Assembly (NCBI GenBank): GCA_900315035.1
Contig: OMXO01000018.1
Location: 1 to 43,015 of the forward strand
Direction of reading: 5' to 3'
Source of the DNA: an uncultured Prevotella sp.
GTDB taxonomy: Bacteria > Bacteroidota > Bacteroidia > Bacteroidales > Bacteroidaceae
DNA length: 43,015 nucleotides
How positions within the stretch are numbered: position 1 is the first letter of the stretch; each line of letters begins with the position of its first letter. Positions 14,744 through 23,789 of this stretch are shown one piece after another. The notes beneath the pieces were generated by a model. It was not told where the DNA came from. It did not search any database and was given only the letters and a program-made list of their open reading frames with translations. The position numbers and the translations under genes are program-made.

Positions 14744-16497
14744 CAGATTTCGTTTCCTGTATAAAGCTGGTAATATCTGCCTTTAAGGGCGAGAAGTTGT
14801 TCGTGGGTGCCTTGTTCTATGATACGGCCGGCATCGAGTACGATGATCTGATCGGCATTCCTTACGGTACTTAGGCGGTGGGCGATGATAAAGGTGGTGC
14901 GTCCCTGCATGAGCGTGTCCATGCCTCGTTGAACAAGAGTTTCCGTTCTCGTGTCAATGCTACTTGTGGCCTCGTCGAGAATGAGAACCGGTGGGTTCGA
15001 GACAGCTGCACGAGCGATAGCCAGAAGCTGCCGCTCTCCCTGACTTAGGTTGCCACCATCTCCACGTAACATTGTCTGGTAACCGTTAGCCAGACGTCGT
15101 ATGAAGTCATCAGCCCCCACGAGTCTTGCTGCCTGTACGCATTCCTCGTCTGTCGCATTGAGTTTCCCGTAGCGAATGTTGTCGAGTATGGTGCCTGAGA
15201 AGAGGTGTGTCTCTTGCAACACGATGCTCATTCCCTCACGTAGCGACCGCTTGGAAATATCGGTAATGGGTACACCGTCGTAGAGTATGCGCCCACCTTG
15301 AATTTCGTAGAAACGGTTGATTAAGTTGATGATGGTTGTCTTGCCGGCACCAGTGCCGCCAACGAAGGCGATCTTCTGCCCGGGATTCGTGTTGATGTCG
15401 ATATCAAAGAGCACTTGCTTCTCAGCCACATAGCCGAAATCTACATCCTTGAAATCCACATCTCCTTTGGGATTTGTCAGTTCTGTCTGTCCTTTGTCCA
15501 CCTCTGGCGCTTCATCACCTAAGGCAAAGACGCGTTCTGCGCCTACGGAGGCATTGAGCACGCTGTTGATCTGCTGGCTCACTTGCGAGATGGGGCGGGT
15601 GAAACTTTTGTTAAGTTGCAGGAAGGCAACGATGGTACCCAGTGTAAGTCCTGTCCATCCGTTGAGGGCTATAATGGCTCCTACGACAGCAAGTGACACG
15701 AAACCGAAGTTGCTGATGCCCCCATTCACTGGCATCACAATGTTGGCCATGCGGTTGGCATTGCATGCCGACGAGCGTAGTTGTTCATTGATCTCCTCAA
15801 ACTCTCTGATGGTCTGCTCCTCATGGCAGAATGTCTTAATGACCTTCTGTCCTGTCAGCATCTCCTCGATGAAACCATTGACACGGGCCAGATGCTGTTG
15901 TTGTGTGCGGAAGAAGCTGCGCGAGCGTTTTCCGAGACTCGTGGTAGTCACCATCATTACCACCGCCATCAATACGCTCACTCCTGTCAGAGGGATGCTC
16001 AGCACAATCATTGACGTGAAGGTTGCCACGATTGTTATTACAGATGAGAATACCTGTGCCATCGCCGTAGAGATCATCTGGCGTAATGAATCCACATCGT
16101 TTGTATAGACAGACATGATGTCGCCATGCGACCGTTGGTCGAAGTAACTGACAGGCAGTCGCTGCATCTTCTCGAAGATGGTCTTCCTCAGGTGTAGCAT
16201 TGTGCCTTGGCTGATGTGAATCATCAGGCGGTTGTATGCATATGAGCAGACGGTGCCTAGTAGCAAGATAAGTGCCAACTTGAACAAGGTTTGTTCCAAC
16301 GACAGGTACTGTGGATTATCTGCTTGAGTTAATGGCACGATATAGTCGTCTATGAGGGTTTTGGTGAACAACGATGACACCAGTGAAGTCAGCGAAGCAA
16401 CAAAGACGCATATCAGCACAACGATTATCGCCCATCGGTAGTGGCTGAACACGAAGGCAAACATACGGGTAATAGTAGCGCGTTTCGAAGGCTTCAT
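14743..16497 (-). CDS. Heterodimeric ABC exporter subunit with canonical ATPase residues
   Basis: A 584-residue half-transporter of the ABCB/MsbA type: six membrane helices (about residues 1-320) then a nucleotide-binding domain. Walker A is GGTGAGKTT (about 380), Walker B VLILDEATSS keeps the catalytic Glu, and the switch His is present (IIAHRLST). The signature loop is LSQGE rather than LSGGQ. In heterodimeric exporters a divergent signature in one subunit faces the partner's degenerate ATP site; here the partner (16494-18263) carries Asp and Gln substitutions, so the pair fits such a heterodimer. Substrate could be a drug, lipid or peptide. The genes overlap by 4 bases and share the promoter at 18286. 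Confidence 0.92.
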   Translation of the reverse strand: MKPSKRATITRMFAFVFSHYRWAIIVVLICVFVASLTSLVSSLFTKTLIDDYIVPLTQADNPQYLSLEQTLFKLALILLLGTVCSYAYNRLMIHISQGTMLHLRKTIFEKMQRLPVSYFDQRSHGDIMSVYTNDVDSLRQMISTAMAQVFSSVITIVATFTSMIVLSIPLTGVSVLMAVVMMVTTTSLGKRSRSFFRTQQQHLARVNGFIEEMLTGQKVIKTFCHEEQTIREFEEINEQLRSSACNANRMANIVMPVNGGISNFGFVSLAVVGAIIALNGWTGLTLGTIVAFLQLNKSFTRPISQVSQQINSVLNASVGAERVFALGDEAPEVDKGQTELTNPKGDVDFKDVDFGYVAEKQVLFDIDINTNPGQKIAFVGGTGAGKTTIINLINRFYEIQGGRILYDGVPITDISKRSLREGMSIVLQETHLFSGTILDNIRYGKLNATDEECVQAARLVGADDFIRRLANGYQTMLRGDGGNLSQGERQLLAIARAAVSNPPVLILDEATSSIDTRTETLVQRGMDTLMQGRTTFIIAHRLSTVRNADQIIVLDAGRIIEQGTHEQLLALKGRYYQLYTGNEI

Positions 16498-18263
16498 AGT
16501 TCACCTCCTTCCTGCTCGTCGAAATCACCGCCTTCTTCGTTCTGTATAGCGTTAATTTCCTGATAGAGCGAGTTGGTCTTCAACAGATTCTCATGGGTGT
16601 CGAAACCTGTGATGATACCATTGTCCATCACGATGATGCGGTCACAATCCTTAACGCTGAGTATGCGCTGAGCGATAATAATCTTGGTCATCCCGGGTAG
16701 TTGGGTGCGGATAGCCTCACGTATCTTGGCATCGGTTGCTGTGTCGCAGGCAGAAGTGGAGTCGTCGAACACCAGAATCTTCGGATGGCGTAGCAAAGCC
16801 CGAGCAATGCAGAGGCGTTGTTTCTGTCCGCCGCTCACATTGATGCCGCCCTGGTCTATAAGTGTGTTGTAGCCATCGGGCATTTGACTGATGAACTCGT
16901 CTGCCTGGGCTATCTTACAAGCCTCTCGGCATTCCTCTAATGTGGCATTGGGATTGCCCCAGCGCAAGTTTTCAGCCACACTGCCAGTAAACAGAGTGTT
17001 TTGCTGGAGCACAACGGCCACAGCCGTTCTTAAGACTGTCAGGTCGTAATCGCGTACATCGCGTCCGCCTATACAAATTTTGCCTCTTGTGGGGTCGTAG
17101 AGTCGGCTGATAAGGTTTACCAGTGTAGATTTGCCAGAGCCAGTACCACCTATAACACCAATCGTTTCGCCGCTTTTGATACTGAAACTGATGTTGAAGA
17201 GCGCCGAGCGTTTATGTTGGCGGTCGCTGGTCGGTTTGGCATAGTCAAAACGCACAGTCTGGAACTCTATACTACCATCGTTAATTTCCATCACAGGGTG
17301 CTCGGGATTCACGATATCTGGTTCCTCCTCAATCACTTCTGCCACGCGTTTGGCCGAAGCTGCACTCTGGGTAAGCATTACGAATGCCATCGAGAGCATC
17401 ATCAACGACATCAGAATAGACATCACGTAGCTGAACAATGAAGTTAGTTCGCCCGTTGTCAGAGTGCCCTCTACGATATAGTGGGCGCCCAGCCATGACA
17501 GAGCGATGATACAGCCATAAACCACCATATTCATCACTGGGTGGTTCAGTGCCATCAGACTCTCAGCCTTCACGTACAGACGGTAAAGATTCTCGGCTGC
17601 ATGGGCGAATTTCTTGCTCTCATAATCTTCGCGTACAAACGCTTTTACCAGCCGGATGTTCGTGATATTCTCTTGCACGCTCTGGTTCAGTTCGTCGTAT
17701 TTGGCATATACCTGCTGAAAGAGTCTCGCTACTCTTGTAATAATAAGGTATAGCGAGATGCTCAGCACGGCCAGTGCCACAAAGAATACCAGTGCCAGAC
17801 GGGCATCGATCACGAGGCACATCAGAATTGATAGTACAAGTTTGAAAGGCGCCCTTACACTGATGCCCAGAATCTGCTGATAAGCACTCTGCAGCGTATT
17901 GACGTCGGTCGTCATGCGGGTGATGAGTCCAGAGGTGGCATACTTGTCGATATCCGAGAATGCCAGTCGTTGGATGTTATGGTACATGGCTGAACGCAGA
18001 TTGGCGGCAAAGCCCGTTGATGCGTAGGCTGAGCAACGCCCGCCGAGAATGCCGAACATCAGACTGAGAAATGCCATGAAGAGCATGATGGCACCATAGC
18101 GATACACGTTTTGCATATTCCCTGTGTTGATTCCTTGATCGATGAGCAATGCGGTCATGTAAGGTATCATCACGTCCATCGTCACCTCCAGTGCTGTCCA
18201 CACCGGTGTGAGGATAGAGGCTGTCTTATATTGCTTGATTTGTCGGGTCAGGGTTTCCAGCAT
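16494..18263 (-). CDS. Heterodimeric ABC exporter subunit with degenerate ATP site
   Basis: A 589-residue half-transporter with an N-terminal six-helix membrane domain (about residues 15-310) and a nucleotide-binding domain. Walker A GGTGSGKST (about 372) and signature VSGGQKQR (about 476) look canonical, but the residue after the Walker B Asp is Asp, not Glu (LVFDDSTSACD), and the switch His is Gln (IIAQRILS). Such replacements mark the catalytically impaired site of heterodimeric exporters like TM287/288, BmrCD and TAP. It is first in the two-gene operon and is immediately preceded by a -7 box. An acidic tail (EEGGDFDEQEGGEL) closes the protein. Confidence 0.92.
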   Translation of the reverse strand: MLETLTRQIKQYKTASILTPVWTALEVTMDVMIPYMTALLIDQGINTGNMQNVYRYGAIMLFMAFLSLMFGILGGRCSAYASTGFAANLRSAMYHNIQRLAFSDIDKYATSGLITRMTTDVNTLQSAYQQILGISVRAPFKLVLSILMCLVIDARLALVFFVALAVLSISLYLIITRVARLFQQVYAKYDELNQSVQENITNIRLVKAFVREDYESKKFAHAAENLYRLYVKAESLMALNHPVMNMVVYGCIIALSWLGAHYIVEGTLTTGELTSLFSYVMSILMSLMMLSMAFVMLTQSAASAKRVAEVIEEEPDIVNPEHPVMEINDGSIEFQTVRFDYAKPTSDRQHKRSALFNISFSIKSGETIGVIGGTGSGKSTLVNLISRLYDPTRGKICIGGRDVRDYDLTVLRTAVAVVLQQNTLFTGSVAENLRWGNPNATLEECREACKIAQADEFISQMPDGYNTLIDQGGINVSGGQKQRLCIARALLRHPKILVFDDSTSACDTATDAKIREAIRTQLPGMTKIIIAQRILSVKDCDRIIVMDNGIITGFDTHENLLKTNSLYQEINAIQNEEGGDFDEQEGGEL

Positions 18264-18285
18264 CAGTTTTTTTCCATTATATCTG

Positions 18286-18293
18286 CAAAGTTA
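18286..18293 (-). promoter_or_regulatory. -7 box for the ABC exporter operon
   Basis: TAACTTTG on the minus strand, 22 bases before the ATG at 18263. It faces away from the xth -7 box at 18306-18313, so the two divergent promoters are only about 12 bases apart and must share upstream DNA. Confidence 0.7.
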
Positions 18294-18305
18294 CGATTTT
18301 TTTCT

Positions 18306-18313
18306 TAACTTTG
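18306..18313 (+). promoter_or_regulatory. -7 box for the exonuclease III-GH8 unit
   Basis: TAACTTTG fits TAnnTTTG, 30 bases before the ATG at 18344. Its -33 region necessarily overlaps the divergent ABC promoter. Confidence 0.7.
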
Positions 18314-18343
18314 CACGCGTAAACCTAAAAATTTTGAATCCGC

Positions 18344-19093
18344 ATGAAATTTATCAGTTGGAATGTAAATGGTCTGCGCGCCTGTGAGGGCAAAGGCTTC
18401 AGTGATATCTTCCGTCAGCTCGATGCCGACTTCTTCTGTCTTCAGGAAACCAAGATGCAGCCTGGACAACTCGATCTGGCCTTCGAGGGCTACGAGTCAT
18501 ATTGGAACTCTGCCGAGAAGAAAGGTTATTCGGGTACGGCCATCTTCACCCGTCATAAGCCTCTTAACGTGACCTATGGCATTGGCATCGACGAACATGA
18601 TCACGAGGGACGCGTCATCACTCTCGAGATGGCTGATTTCTTCCTCGTCTGCTGCTATACCCCGAACTCTCAGGACGGTCTGAAGCGCCTCGACTACCGT
18701 ATGACTTGGGAAGACGACTTCCGCAAATACCTTCAGAGCCTCGACCAGAATAAGCCCGTTATCCTTTGTGGCGACCTAAATGTGGCTCATGAGGAGATTG
18801 ACCTGAAAAATCCCAAGACCAATCGCATGAATGCCGGCTTTACAGATCAGGAGCGTGAGAAGTTCAGCACTCTGCTATCGGCAGGTTTCACTGATACCTT
18901 CCGCTACAAGTATCCCGATACCGTCACTTACTCATGGTGGTCGTATCGTTTCCAGGCGCGTCAGAAAAACGCAGGTTGGCGTATCGACTACTTCGTCGTC
19001 TCCAACAGACTGTTAGAACGTCTTGACGATGCCTGCATTCATACAGAAATCTTCGGTTCAGACCATTGTCCCGTAGAACTCTCACTCCGATAA
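18344..19093 (+). CDS. xth: Exodeoxyribonuclease III family AP endonuclease
   Basis: A 249-residue Mg2+-dependent nuclease of the ExoIII/APE family, which incises abasic sites and degrades 3' ends in base-excision repair. The start MKFISWNVNGLRA is the family N-terminus. The catalytic Glu is in LQETKMQPGQ, the Asp/Asn pair in CGDLNVAHEEIDL, and the Asp-His pair in GSDHCPVEL at the C-terminus. The WWSYRFQARQKNAGWRIDYF segment is also typical. Complete and normal length. The GH8 gene follows 22 bases later with no separate -7 box. Confidence 0.95.
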   Translation: MKFISWNVNGLRACEGKGFSDIFRQLDADFFCLQETKMQPGQLDLAFEGYESYWNSAEKKGYSGTAIFTRHKPLNVTYGIGIDEHDHEGRVITLEMADFFLVCCYTPNSQDGLKRLDYRMTWEDDFRKYLQSLDQNKPVILCGDLNVAHEEIDLKNPKTNRMNAGFTDQEREKFSTLLSAGFTDTFRYKYPDTVTYSWWSYRFQARQKNAGWRIDYFVVSNRLLERLDDACIHTEIFGSDHCPVELSLR

Positions 19094-19115
19094 TGTTCAA
19101 AAAATTAAACACTAT

Positions 19116-20459
19116 ATGAAGAAACTAACTATTATCACTATTCTGATGGTAATGACCATTCAGATGAGGGCTTTGACGCCATGGACCAAGGGAGGTTTTG
19201 AGACTGGGAAGTATCGTAATGTATTCGTAGAGATGGGTTACAAGCAAGCCGATGTCGATGCGAAATTGAAGGAAGTGTTCAACGATGTGTTCCGAGGACC
19301 TAACAAAGTCTATTTTGAGGTTGGCGATGATATGGGTTACATTTCCGACATCAAGAATAATGATGTCCGTACTGAGGGCATGTCGTATGGTATGATGATT
19401 GCTGTCCAGTTTGGTGAGAAGGACATTTTCGACCGTCTGTGGCGATGGAGCAAGACCTACATGCAGCACCAGCATGGTCAGCGTGCAGGCTATTTCGCGT
19501 GGAGTTGTAAGACCGATGGCTCACACAATGCCGAAGGGGCAGCCTCTGATGGTGAACTCTACTTCATCACCTCGCTCATCTTCGCCTCAAACCGATGGGG
19601 AAACGATACAGGCATCAACTATCTGGCTGAAGCGCAAAACATCCTTGCAAGTATCCAACCACGTGCTATCAAAGATGAAATGTCACCACGCCAGATGGGC
19701 AATGGCCCCATCGCTCCGCCGCGTAGTTCGGTCTCTTATCTGATTGATCCGAACACAAAACTTATTACTTTTACCCCTGATGGCTTCGGACAGCGTTTCA
19801 CCGATCCCAGTTATCATATCCCTGCTTTTTACGAGGTATGGGCAAGGTGGGCCGGCGACGGAAGTGCCGATTATTGGTATGAGTGTGCCAGGAAGAGTCG
19901 CGAGTATCTGCACAAGGCCATCCATCCGGTGACTGGTCTTAATGCCGATATGACGCAGTATGATGGCAGTGAGATGCGGATGCCCCGTTTCCCAGGTATG
20001 CCAGAACCCAAAGAGGGTGAAAAGCCCCGTCGCAATGGAGCCAATAACTTCCGCTACGACTCCTGGCGCGTGCCAATGAACATTGCCCTCGATTATGAGT
20101 GGAGTTGTGCCGACGTTGAATGGCAGCAGCAATATGGTGAGAAGATACAGAATTTCTTCTATTCACAAGGTGTCAATACTTTTGTTGATCAGTATCGTAC
20201 AGATGGTACACTGCCTGAGGGAGATGAAATCCTGCAGGCTGGCGGGACTCGGAAATTGCGCCATAGCATAGGCCTTGTAGCCACTACGGCTGCTGCTTCT
20301 GTGATGTGTTCTCATGATAAGAGCAAGGAGTTTGTCGATGCCCTGTGGAATGCCAAGCATGAACCCTTCGAAGATGGCTATTTCGATGCCTACTACGACG
20401 GTCTGCTACGTCTCTTTGCCTTCATGCACTTGAGCGGCAACTACAGAGTTATATCTTAG
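19116..20459 (+). CDS. GH8 reducing-end xylose-releasing exo-oligoxylanase (Rex) type enzyme
   Basis: A 447-residue glycoside hydrolase family 8 protein with an N-terminal signal peptide (MKKLTIITILMVMTIQMRA). It resembles the Rex subgroup (EC 3.2.1.156), which removes xylose from the reducing end of xylo-oligosaccharides. The likely acid is Glu87 in VRTEGMSYGMM and a candidate base is Asp230 in RFTDPSYHIPAFYE; RYDSWRVPMNIALDY is also characteristic. Export suggests periplasmic action on imported xylo-oligomers. It stands apart from any SusCD-like transporter genes in the window, next to a DNA-repair gene, so it looks like an isolated catabolic gene. Confidence 0.9.
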   Translation: MKKLTIITILMVMTIQMRALTPWTKGGFETGKYRNVFVEMGYKQADVDAKLKEVFNDVFRGPNKVYFEVGDDMGYISDIKNNDVRTEGMSYGMMIAVQFGEKDIFDRLWRWSKTYMQHQHGQRAGYFAWSCKTDGSHNAEGAASDGELYFITSLIFASNRWGNDTGINYLAEAQNILASIQPRAIKDEMSPRQMGNGPIAPPRSSVSYLIDPNTKLITFTPDGFGQRFTDPSYHIPAFYEVWARWAGDGSADYWYECARKSREYLHKAIHPVTGLNADMTQYDGSEMRMPRFPGMPEPKEGEKPRRNGANNFRYDSWRVPMNIALDYEWSCADVEWQQQYGEKIQNFFYSQGVNTFVDQYRTDGTLPEGDEILQAGGTRKLRHSIGLVATTAAASVMCSHDKSKEFVDALWNAKHEPFEDGYFDAYYDGLLRLFAFMHLSGNYRVIS

Positions 20460-20474
20460 CATAGCGTTGAGGAT

Positions 20475-20539
20475 TTTGCGGCTACACGAGGGAAAATTTG
20501 TTCCCTAGTTAGGCCGCAAAAATTCCCTCCGTGGGAATT
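20475..20539. other. Structured intergenic segment with nested and alternative hairpins
   Basis: TTTTGCGGC (20475-20483) pairs with GCCGCAAAA (20514-20522), enclosing AGGGAA (20490-20495) with TTCCCT (20502-20507). A further hairpin AATTCCC/GGGAATT (20521-20527, 20533-20539) follows. GAGGGAA (20489-20495) could also pair with TTCCCTC (20523-20529), so mutually exclusive folds exist. There is no U-tract, so it is not a simple terminator. It separates the GH8 gene from the truncated ORF at 20546. It may be a leader, attenuator or repeat remnant. Confidence 0.5.
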
Positions 20540-20545
20540 AATTTA

Positions 20546-20680
20546 ATGATGAGAAAACAGATATTATTCGTGGCCTTGGGCTTATCCGTATTCTGCTCTT
20601 ATGCTCAGACAGAGCGTAACGACAGTGTGACACCCGCGTTTCTAAAAACTTCGGCGTCGAGAGCTGATAAGCACAGCTCT
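20546..20680 (+). pseudogene. Truncated 5' remnant of a secreted-protein gene
   Basis: From the ATGATG at 20546 a convincing signal peptide (MRKQILFVALGLSVFCSYAQ) is followed by only about 25 residues of plausible mature protein (TERNDSVTPAFLKTSASRAD...). The reading frame then runs into the complement of the 3' end of the convergent outer-membrane protein gene, where it stops at 20776. This looks like the 5' end of an exported-protein gene whose remainder was lost at a recombination junction near 20660-20680. A short genuine secreted peptide cannot be excluded. Family not identifiable. Confidence 0.45.
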
Positions 20681-22888
20681 CTATTTCCCTTTCGTTATTC
20701 CTCCCACCACATCACTATTGTCGATGGTAGTCTCAGTTTTCTTGACACTGGCTTTCAACTTGCCAAAGCGATATGAGATAGAAAAGTTAATCATGCTTGC
20801 GCGATTTGCGCTGTCGCTATAGCCAAGAATATCGCCTTGAGTGGTGCAGTCTGTATAGTGACGATATTTACGGAACAGATCGTTGGCGCTGATACGTACT
20901 GTCAGCCTGTCTTCGTTGAGGAACGAACGCTGCAGTGAACAGCCATAGCGATTCCAAGAGCGCGAATAGCTATACACATTATTGACAGAATGTCCCATCT
21001 CGCCATAAACATAAGCCGTAAGGCGCAACTTCCAAGGCAATAGCTGACTACCATTTAGATAATAGAAACCAGAATAGCCTTTCTGACTGAGGCCGATGCT
21101 CGGGTTCTCTATTTTATCATCCCACAGATTGAAATTGGCAGAGAGGGTTGTGCTTTTGAAAGGCTTCCACTGCACATAACCCTCCAGTTGCCATCGTGTC
21201 AACTTTTCGATGTTGCCGTAAGTCTGATAGCGCACATCGTTCTGGGCATAAATCAGTCGCCCGATGCCATCACTATAATATTTAAAAGCTGGTGCCAACT
21301 GCAATGTCAGCCATTGACCGATATACGAATAGATGAGGTGAACGGTCTGATTTCTGCTACTGCTCAGTTCGGGATTGCCATACTGAACCTGCATGGGTGA
21401 ATTAACTACTGCAGGATTCAGATAGGAGATACCTGGGCGATTAATACTGGTGACATAGCCCAGTTTCAATGAATGGGCATCGCTCAGCTGATATTTCACG
21501 CTGAGCTGTGGCACCCAGTCGTTCAGATGGCTATCAAAACTCTCATTCGAGCCATCAGGATAAGCTCCTTTCATATAGCTGTGTTCAAAACGCAGACCTG
21601 CACGAGCCGACCATTTTCCTATCCGCATGATATAGTCGGCATAGGCTGCAGCCACCTGAGTGGTATGCTCAAACTCACTGTTGTACGCTGGATAGGGCGT
21701 AGCTGCATAGAAGTCCTGAACCGTATGACTACTATTTCCACGATAGATGTATTTGATACCCGTCTCCAGCTTATGGCCTTCTGCAATAGGCCGAAGCCAG
21801 TCTGCCTGGAAGGTGTGCTCTGTGAAACGCTCTCGCAGTTTTTTCTGCATGCCTGTATAATCGAATGGCGCATTCTGAAGGTCTGTATAGTTGCTTTCCT
21901 GTTCTGTGCGTTGACGCGTCAGGGCGAGCATGTAAGAGAGAGTGAGAAGCTCGCCCTTCCGACGTGTCTTATGTTGATAGTCCAATCGTCCGTTCCATGA
22001 ATGGTGGTTGTAGCCAGGCATCCAGTAGTTGTCTCGATAGCTATAGAGCAGGCTCTTGTCTGGAGCGTACATCTGGGTTACTCCACCACCTTTTACGTCC
22101 AGCTTATAGAAGTATCCACCTAATGATGCTGAGATGAGGTTCAACGAGTCGATGTCATAGCTGGCATCGATATCGGCATAATGTATATAGCCAGGATTGG
22201 ACCCCTCGTTCATACTCTTCATCACGTTACCCGAAGTGACGTATGTACGTTCCACCTCACTCTTGTTCTCTGTTTCTTTGTTCGACATACCGCCATAACC
22301 GTAATCCACAGATATGATGGCCTTACCGATCTGGGTGGTCAGATAGGCACCCAGATTGGGGTGATTCAGCGTTGTATAAGAAGCTGTGGCTGATCCCGTG
22401 ATGCCATCCAAGTTTTTGCCTTCCACCATCACAATGTTCAGGATGGCGTTGACTCCTTCTGCATCCTCACGGGCACCAGGATCGGTGATAACCTCAATAC
22501 GCTTTACCATAGAAGCAGGCATCGCTTTCAACACCTCTTTGGCATTTTTCGTCAGGCTGGGATCATAGCGACCATTCTTGTAGATCTTGAAACTGCTGTT
22601 GCCCTTTACCTTGATGTTGTCCTCACCGTCAACCGTTACCATAGGTACCTTGCGGAGCATATCCATCACGGTAAGCGTCTTCGATTCCTCATCAGCCTGC
22701 ACGTCGTAGCCTATACGGTCTATCTCCTGCTTGATGAGCTGTCGCTGAGCCTTGATCTCTATACCTTCCAGCTCCTTGTTCCAAGTGATAGAATCGTTAC
22801 TTATGCTGGTTGAGTTCTTTTGGGACATGGCTATCCCTACTTTCGCTACCAATAGTAGCGAAAGGCATACCATTCTAATATGTTTCAT
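20681..22888 (-). CDS. TonB-dependent-receptor-like outer-membrane beta-barrel protein
   Basis: A 735-residue outer-membrane protein with a signal peptide (MKHIRMVCLSLLLVAKVGIAMSQ), no N-terminal carboxypeptidase-like domain, a plug-like domain (about residues 40-150; LTVMDMLRKVPMVTVDGEDNIKVKG, IEVITDPGAREDAEGVNAILNI) and a long barrel (about 165-725). The organisation matches Bacteroidota OMP_b-brl_3-type receptors, which lack a SusD partner. It is the last gene of the operon that begins with the ECF sigma factor at 24899, starting 4 bases after the gene before it. That location suggests an envelope-stress or signalling role rather than polysaccharide import. Ligand unknown. Confidence 0.85.
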   Translation of the reverse strand: MKHIRMVCLSLLLVAKVGIAMSQKNSTSISNDSITWNKELEGIEIKAQRQLIKQEIDRIGYDVQADEESKTLTVMDMLRKVPMVTVDGEDNIKVKGNSSFKIYKNGRYDPSLTKNAKEVLKAMPASMVKRIEVITDPGAREDAEGVNAILNIVMVEGKNLDGITGSATASYTTLNHPNLGAYLTTQIGKAIISVDYGYGGMSNKETENKSEVERTYVTSGNVMKSMNEGSNPGYIHYADIDASYDIDSLNLISASLGGYFYKLDVKGGGVTQMYAPDKSLLYSYRDNYWMPGYNHHSWNGRLDYQHKTRRKGELLTLSYMLALTRQRTEQESNYTDLQNAPFDYTGMQKKLRERFTEHTFQADWLRPIAEGHKLETGIKYIYRGNSSHTVQDFYAATPYPAYNSEFEHTTQVAAAYADYIMRIGKWSARAGLRFEHSYMKGAYPDGSNESFDSHLNDWVPQLSVKYQLSDAHSLKLGYVTSINRPGISYLNPAVVNSPMQVQYGNPELSSSRNQTVHLIYSYIGQWLTLQLAPAFKYYSDGIGRLIYAQNDVRYQTYGNIEKLTRWQLEGYVQWKPFKSTTLSANFNLWDDKIENPSIGLSQKGYSGFYYLNGSQLLPWKLRLTAYVYGEMGHSVNNVYSYSRSWNRYGCSLQRSFLNEDRLTVRISANDLFRKYRHYTDCTTQGDILGYSDSANRASMINFSISYRFGKLKASVKKTETTIDNSDVVGGITKGK

Positions 22889-22892
22889 TGCT

Positions 22893-23789
22893 TTACTTCG
22901 TCAGTCGTTCTTGGCTCATCACGAGCATCTGTTTGATAATATCATCCTTTGCAGTTCTCATCATTTTCTCGAGTTCTTGGATGACCATGACCTTTTCTGC
23001 ATCGTCTAGGCAATCAGCATTCTTGCATAGCTTGTAGATGTGGGCGACATAATAATTTGTTGCAGTGCCTGTCGGATTCTTCAGAAACAGGTTCTTGAAG
23101 GTGTTGAATTCGCTGATCCACGATTCCAGGCTTTTAGTTCCGTGAGAATATATAGAATCATTATCCAAAACAAAACTGTCATCCAAAGATAAACTGCTGC
23201 CAAATGAGAACTGATTACCATCAATATTGAATTTGTTACCATTTATACTGATTGTCCTTATTTGTCTTTTACTTTTGCGAAGCTCCTGCCTTGTGGCGTA
23301 AGTAATGATGAGTTTACCTACAATCTCTTTGGCGTCTTCACACCATTCCATAGCGTAGGCGTATCGATGAGTTTTACTCTTGTCATTAGAATCAAGGAAA
23401 AGTGCATAGATATAGCGTGAGTTTTTAATATCGCCTAAGGGATAGCCGTAATCTTCACCACCCACGGCTAAACTTGTGTAATTGTATAACTTCTTGTTAG
23501 CGTTAGATGTGGAACTCAAACTGTAGGCTTTTTCTTTGTCCTGATCGAAAGCTTGTTTAATGTCTTCTACTAAATTGTGATGCGATGCGGGAACTGTAAA
23601 CTCATAGACATCAAGCTGCCCTATTTTGATGCCTGTTTCTGGATCTTTATTAAGTTTGTGAGTGGATTCTACCTTGGTAGAGGTGTCGGTAATCAGTACG
23701 TTGAAGGCGCGTTTGATGTTACCTTGTGCATGGATTGTCTGTAGGCTCAGCATCATGATGCTGACTACTAGTAATTGTTTATTCTTCAT
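22893..23789 (-). CDS. Secreted protein of a sigma-factor operon, possibly DUF5024-like
   Basis: A 298-residue exported protein with signal peptide MKNKQLLVVSIMMLSLQTIHAQ. The ATG at 23789 is chosen; the frame can be extended two codons to a TTG, which is unlikely. The first half (GNIKRAFNVLITD, KDPETGIKIGQLDVYEF, AYAMEWCEDAKEIVGKLIITYA) resembles, from memory, DUF5024 proteins encoded beside sigma factors in Bacteroides. The second half is helical and polar and ends KMMRTAKDDIIKQMLVMSQERLTK. Its first 11 bases overlap the upstream putative anti-sigma gene. It could be a regulated envelope protein or the sensor input of the system; neither is shown by the sequence. Confidence 0.65.
   Translation of the reverse strand: MKNKQLLVVSIMMLSLQTIHAQGNIKRAFNVLITDTSTKVESTHKLNKDPETGIKIGQLDVYEFTVPASHHNLVEDIKQAFDQDKEKAYSLSSTSNANKKLYNYTSLAVGGEDYGYPLGDIKNSRYIYALFLDSNDKSKTHRYAYAMEWCEDAKEIVGKLIITYATRQELRKSKRQIRTISINGNKFNIDGNQFSFGSSLSLDDSFVLDNDSIYSHGTKSLESWISEFNTFKNLFLKNPTGTATNYYVAHIYKLCKNADCLDDAEKVMVIQELEKMMRTAKDDIIKQMLVMSQERLTK

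Noticed and set aside
20475-20522. Rho-independent terminator after GH8
   Set aside because: The stem is good but no T-tract follows on either strand.
20531-20776. An 81-codon ORF from a GTG as an intact small gene
   Set aside because: Its last third is the reverse complement of the outer-membrane gene's end, and the GTG lies inside a hairpin; the ATGs at 20546/20549 and a truncated-gene reading fit better.
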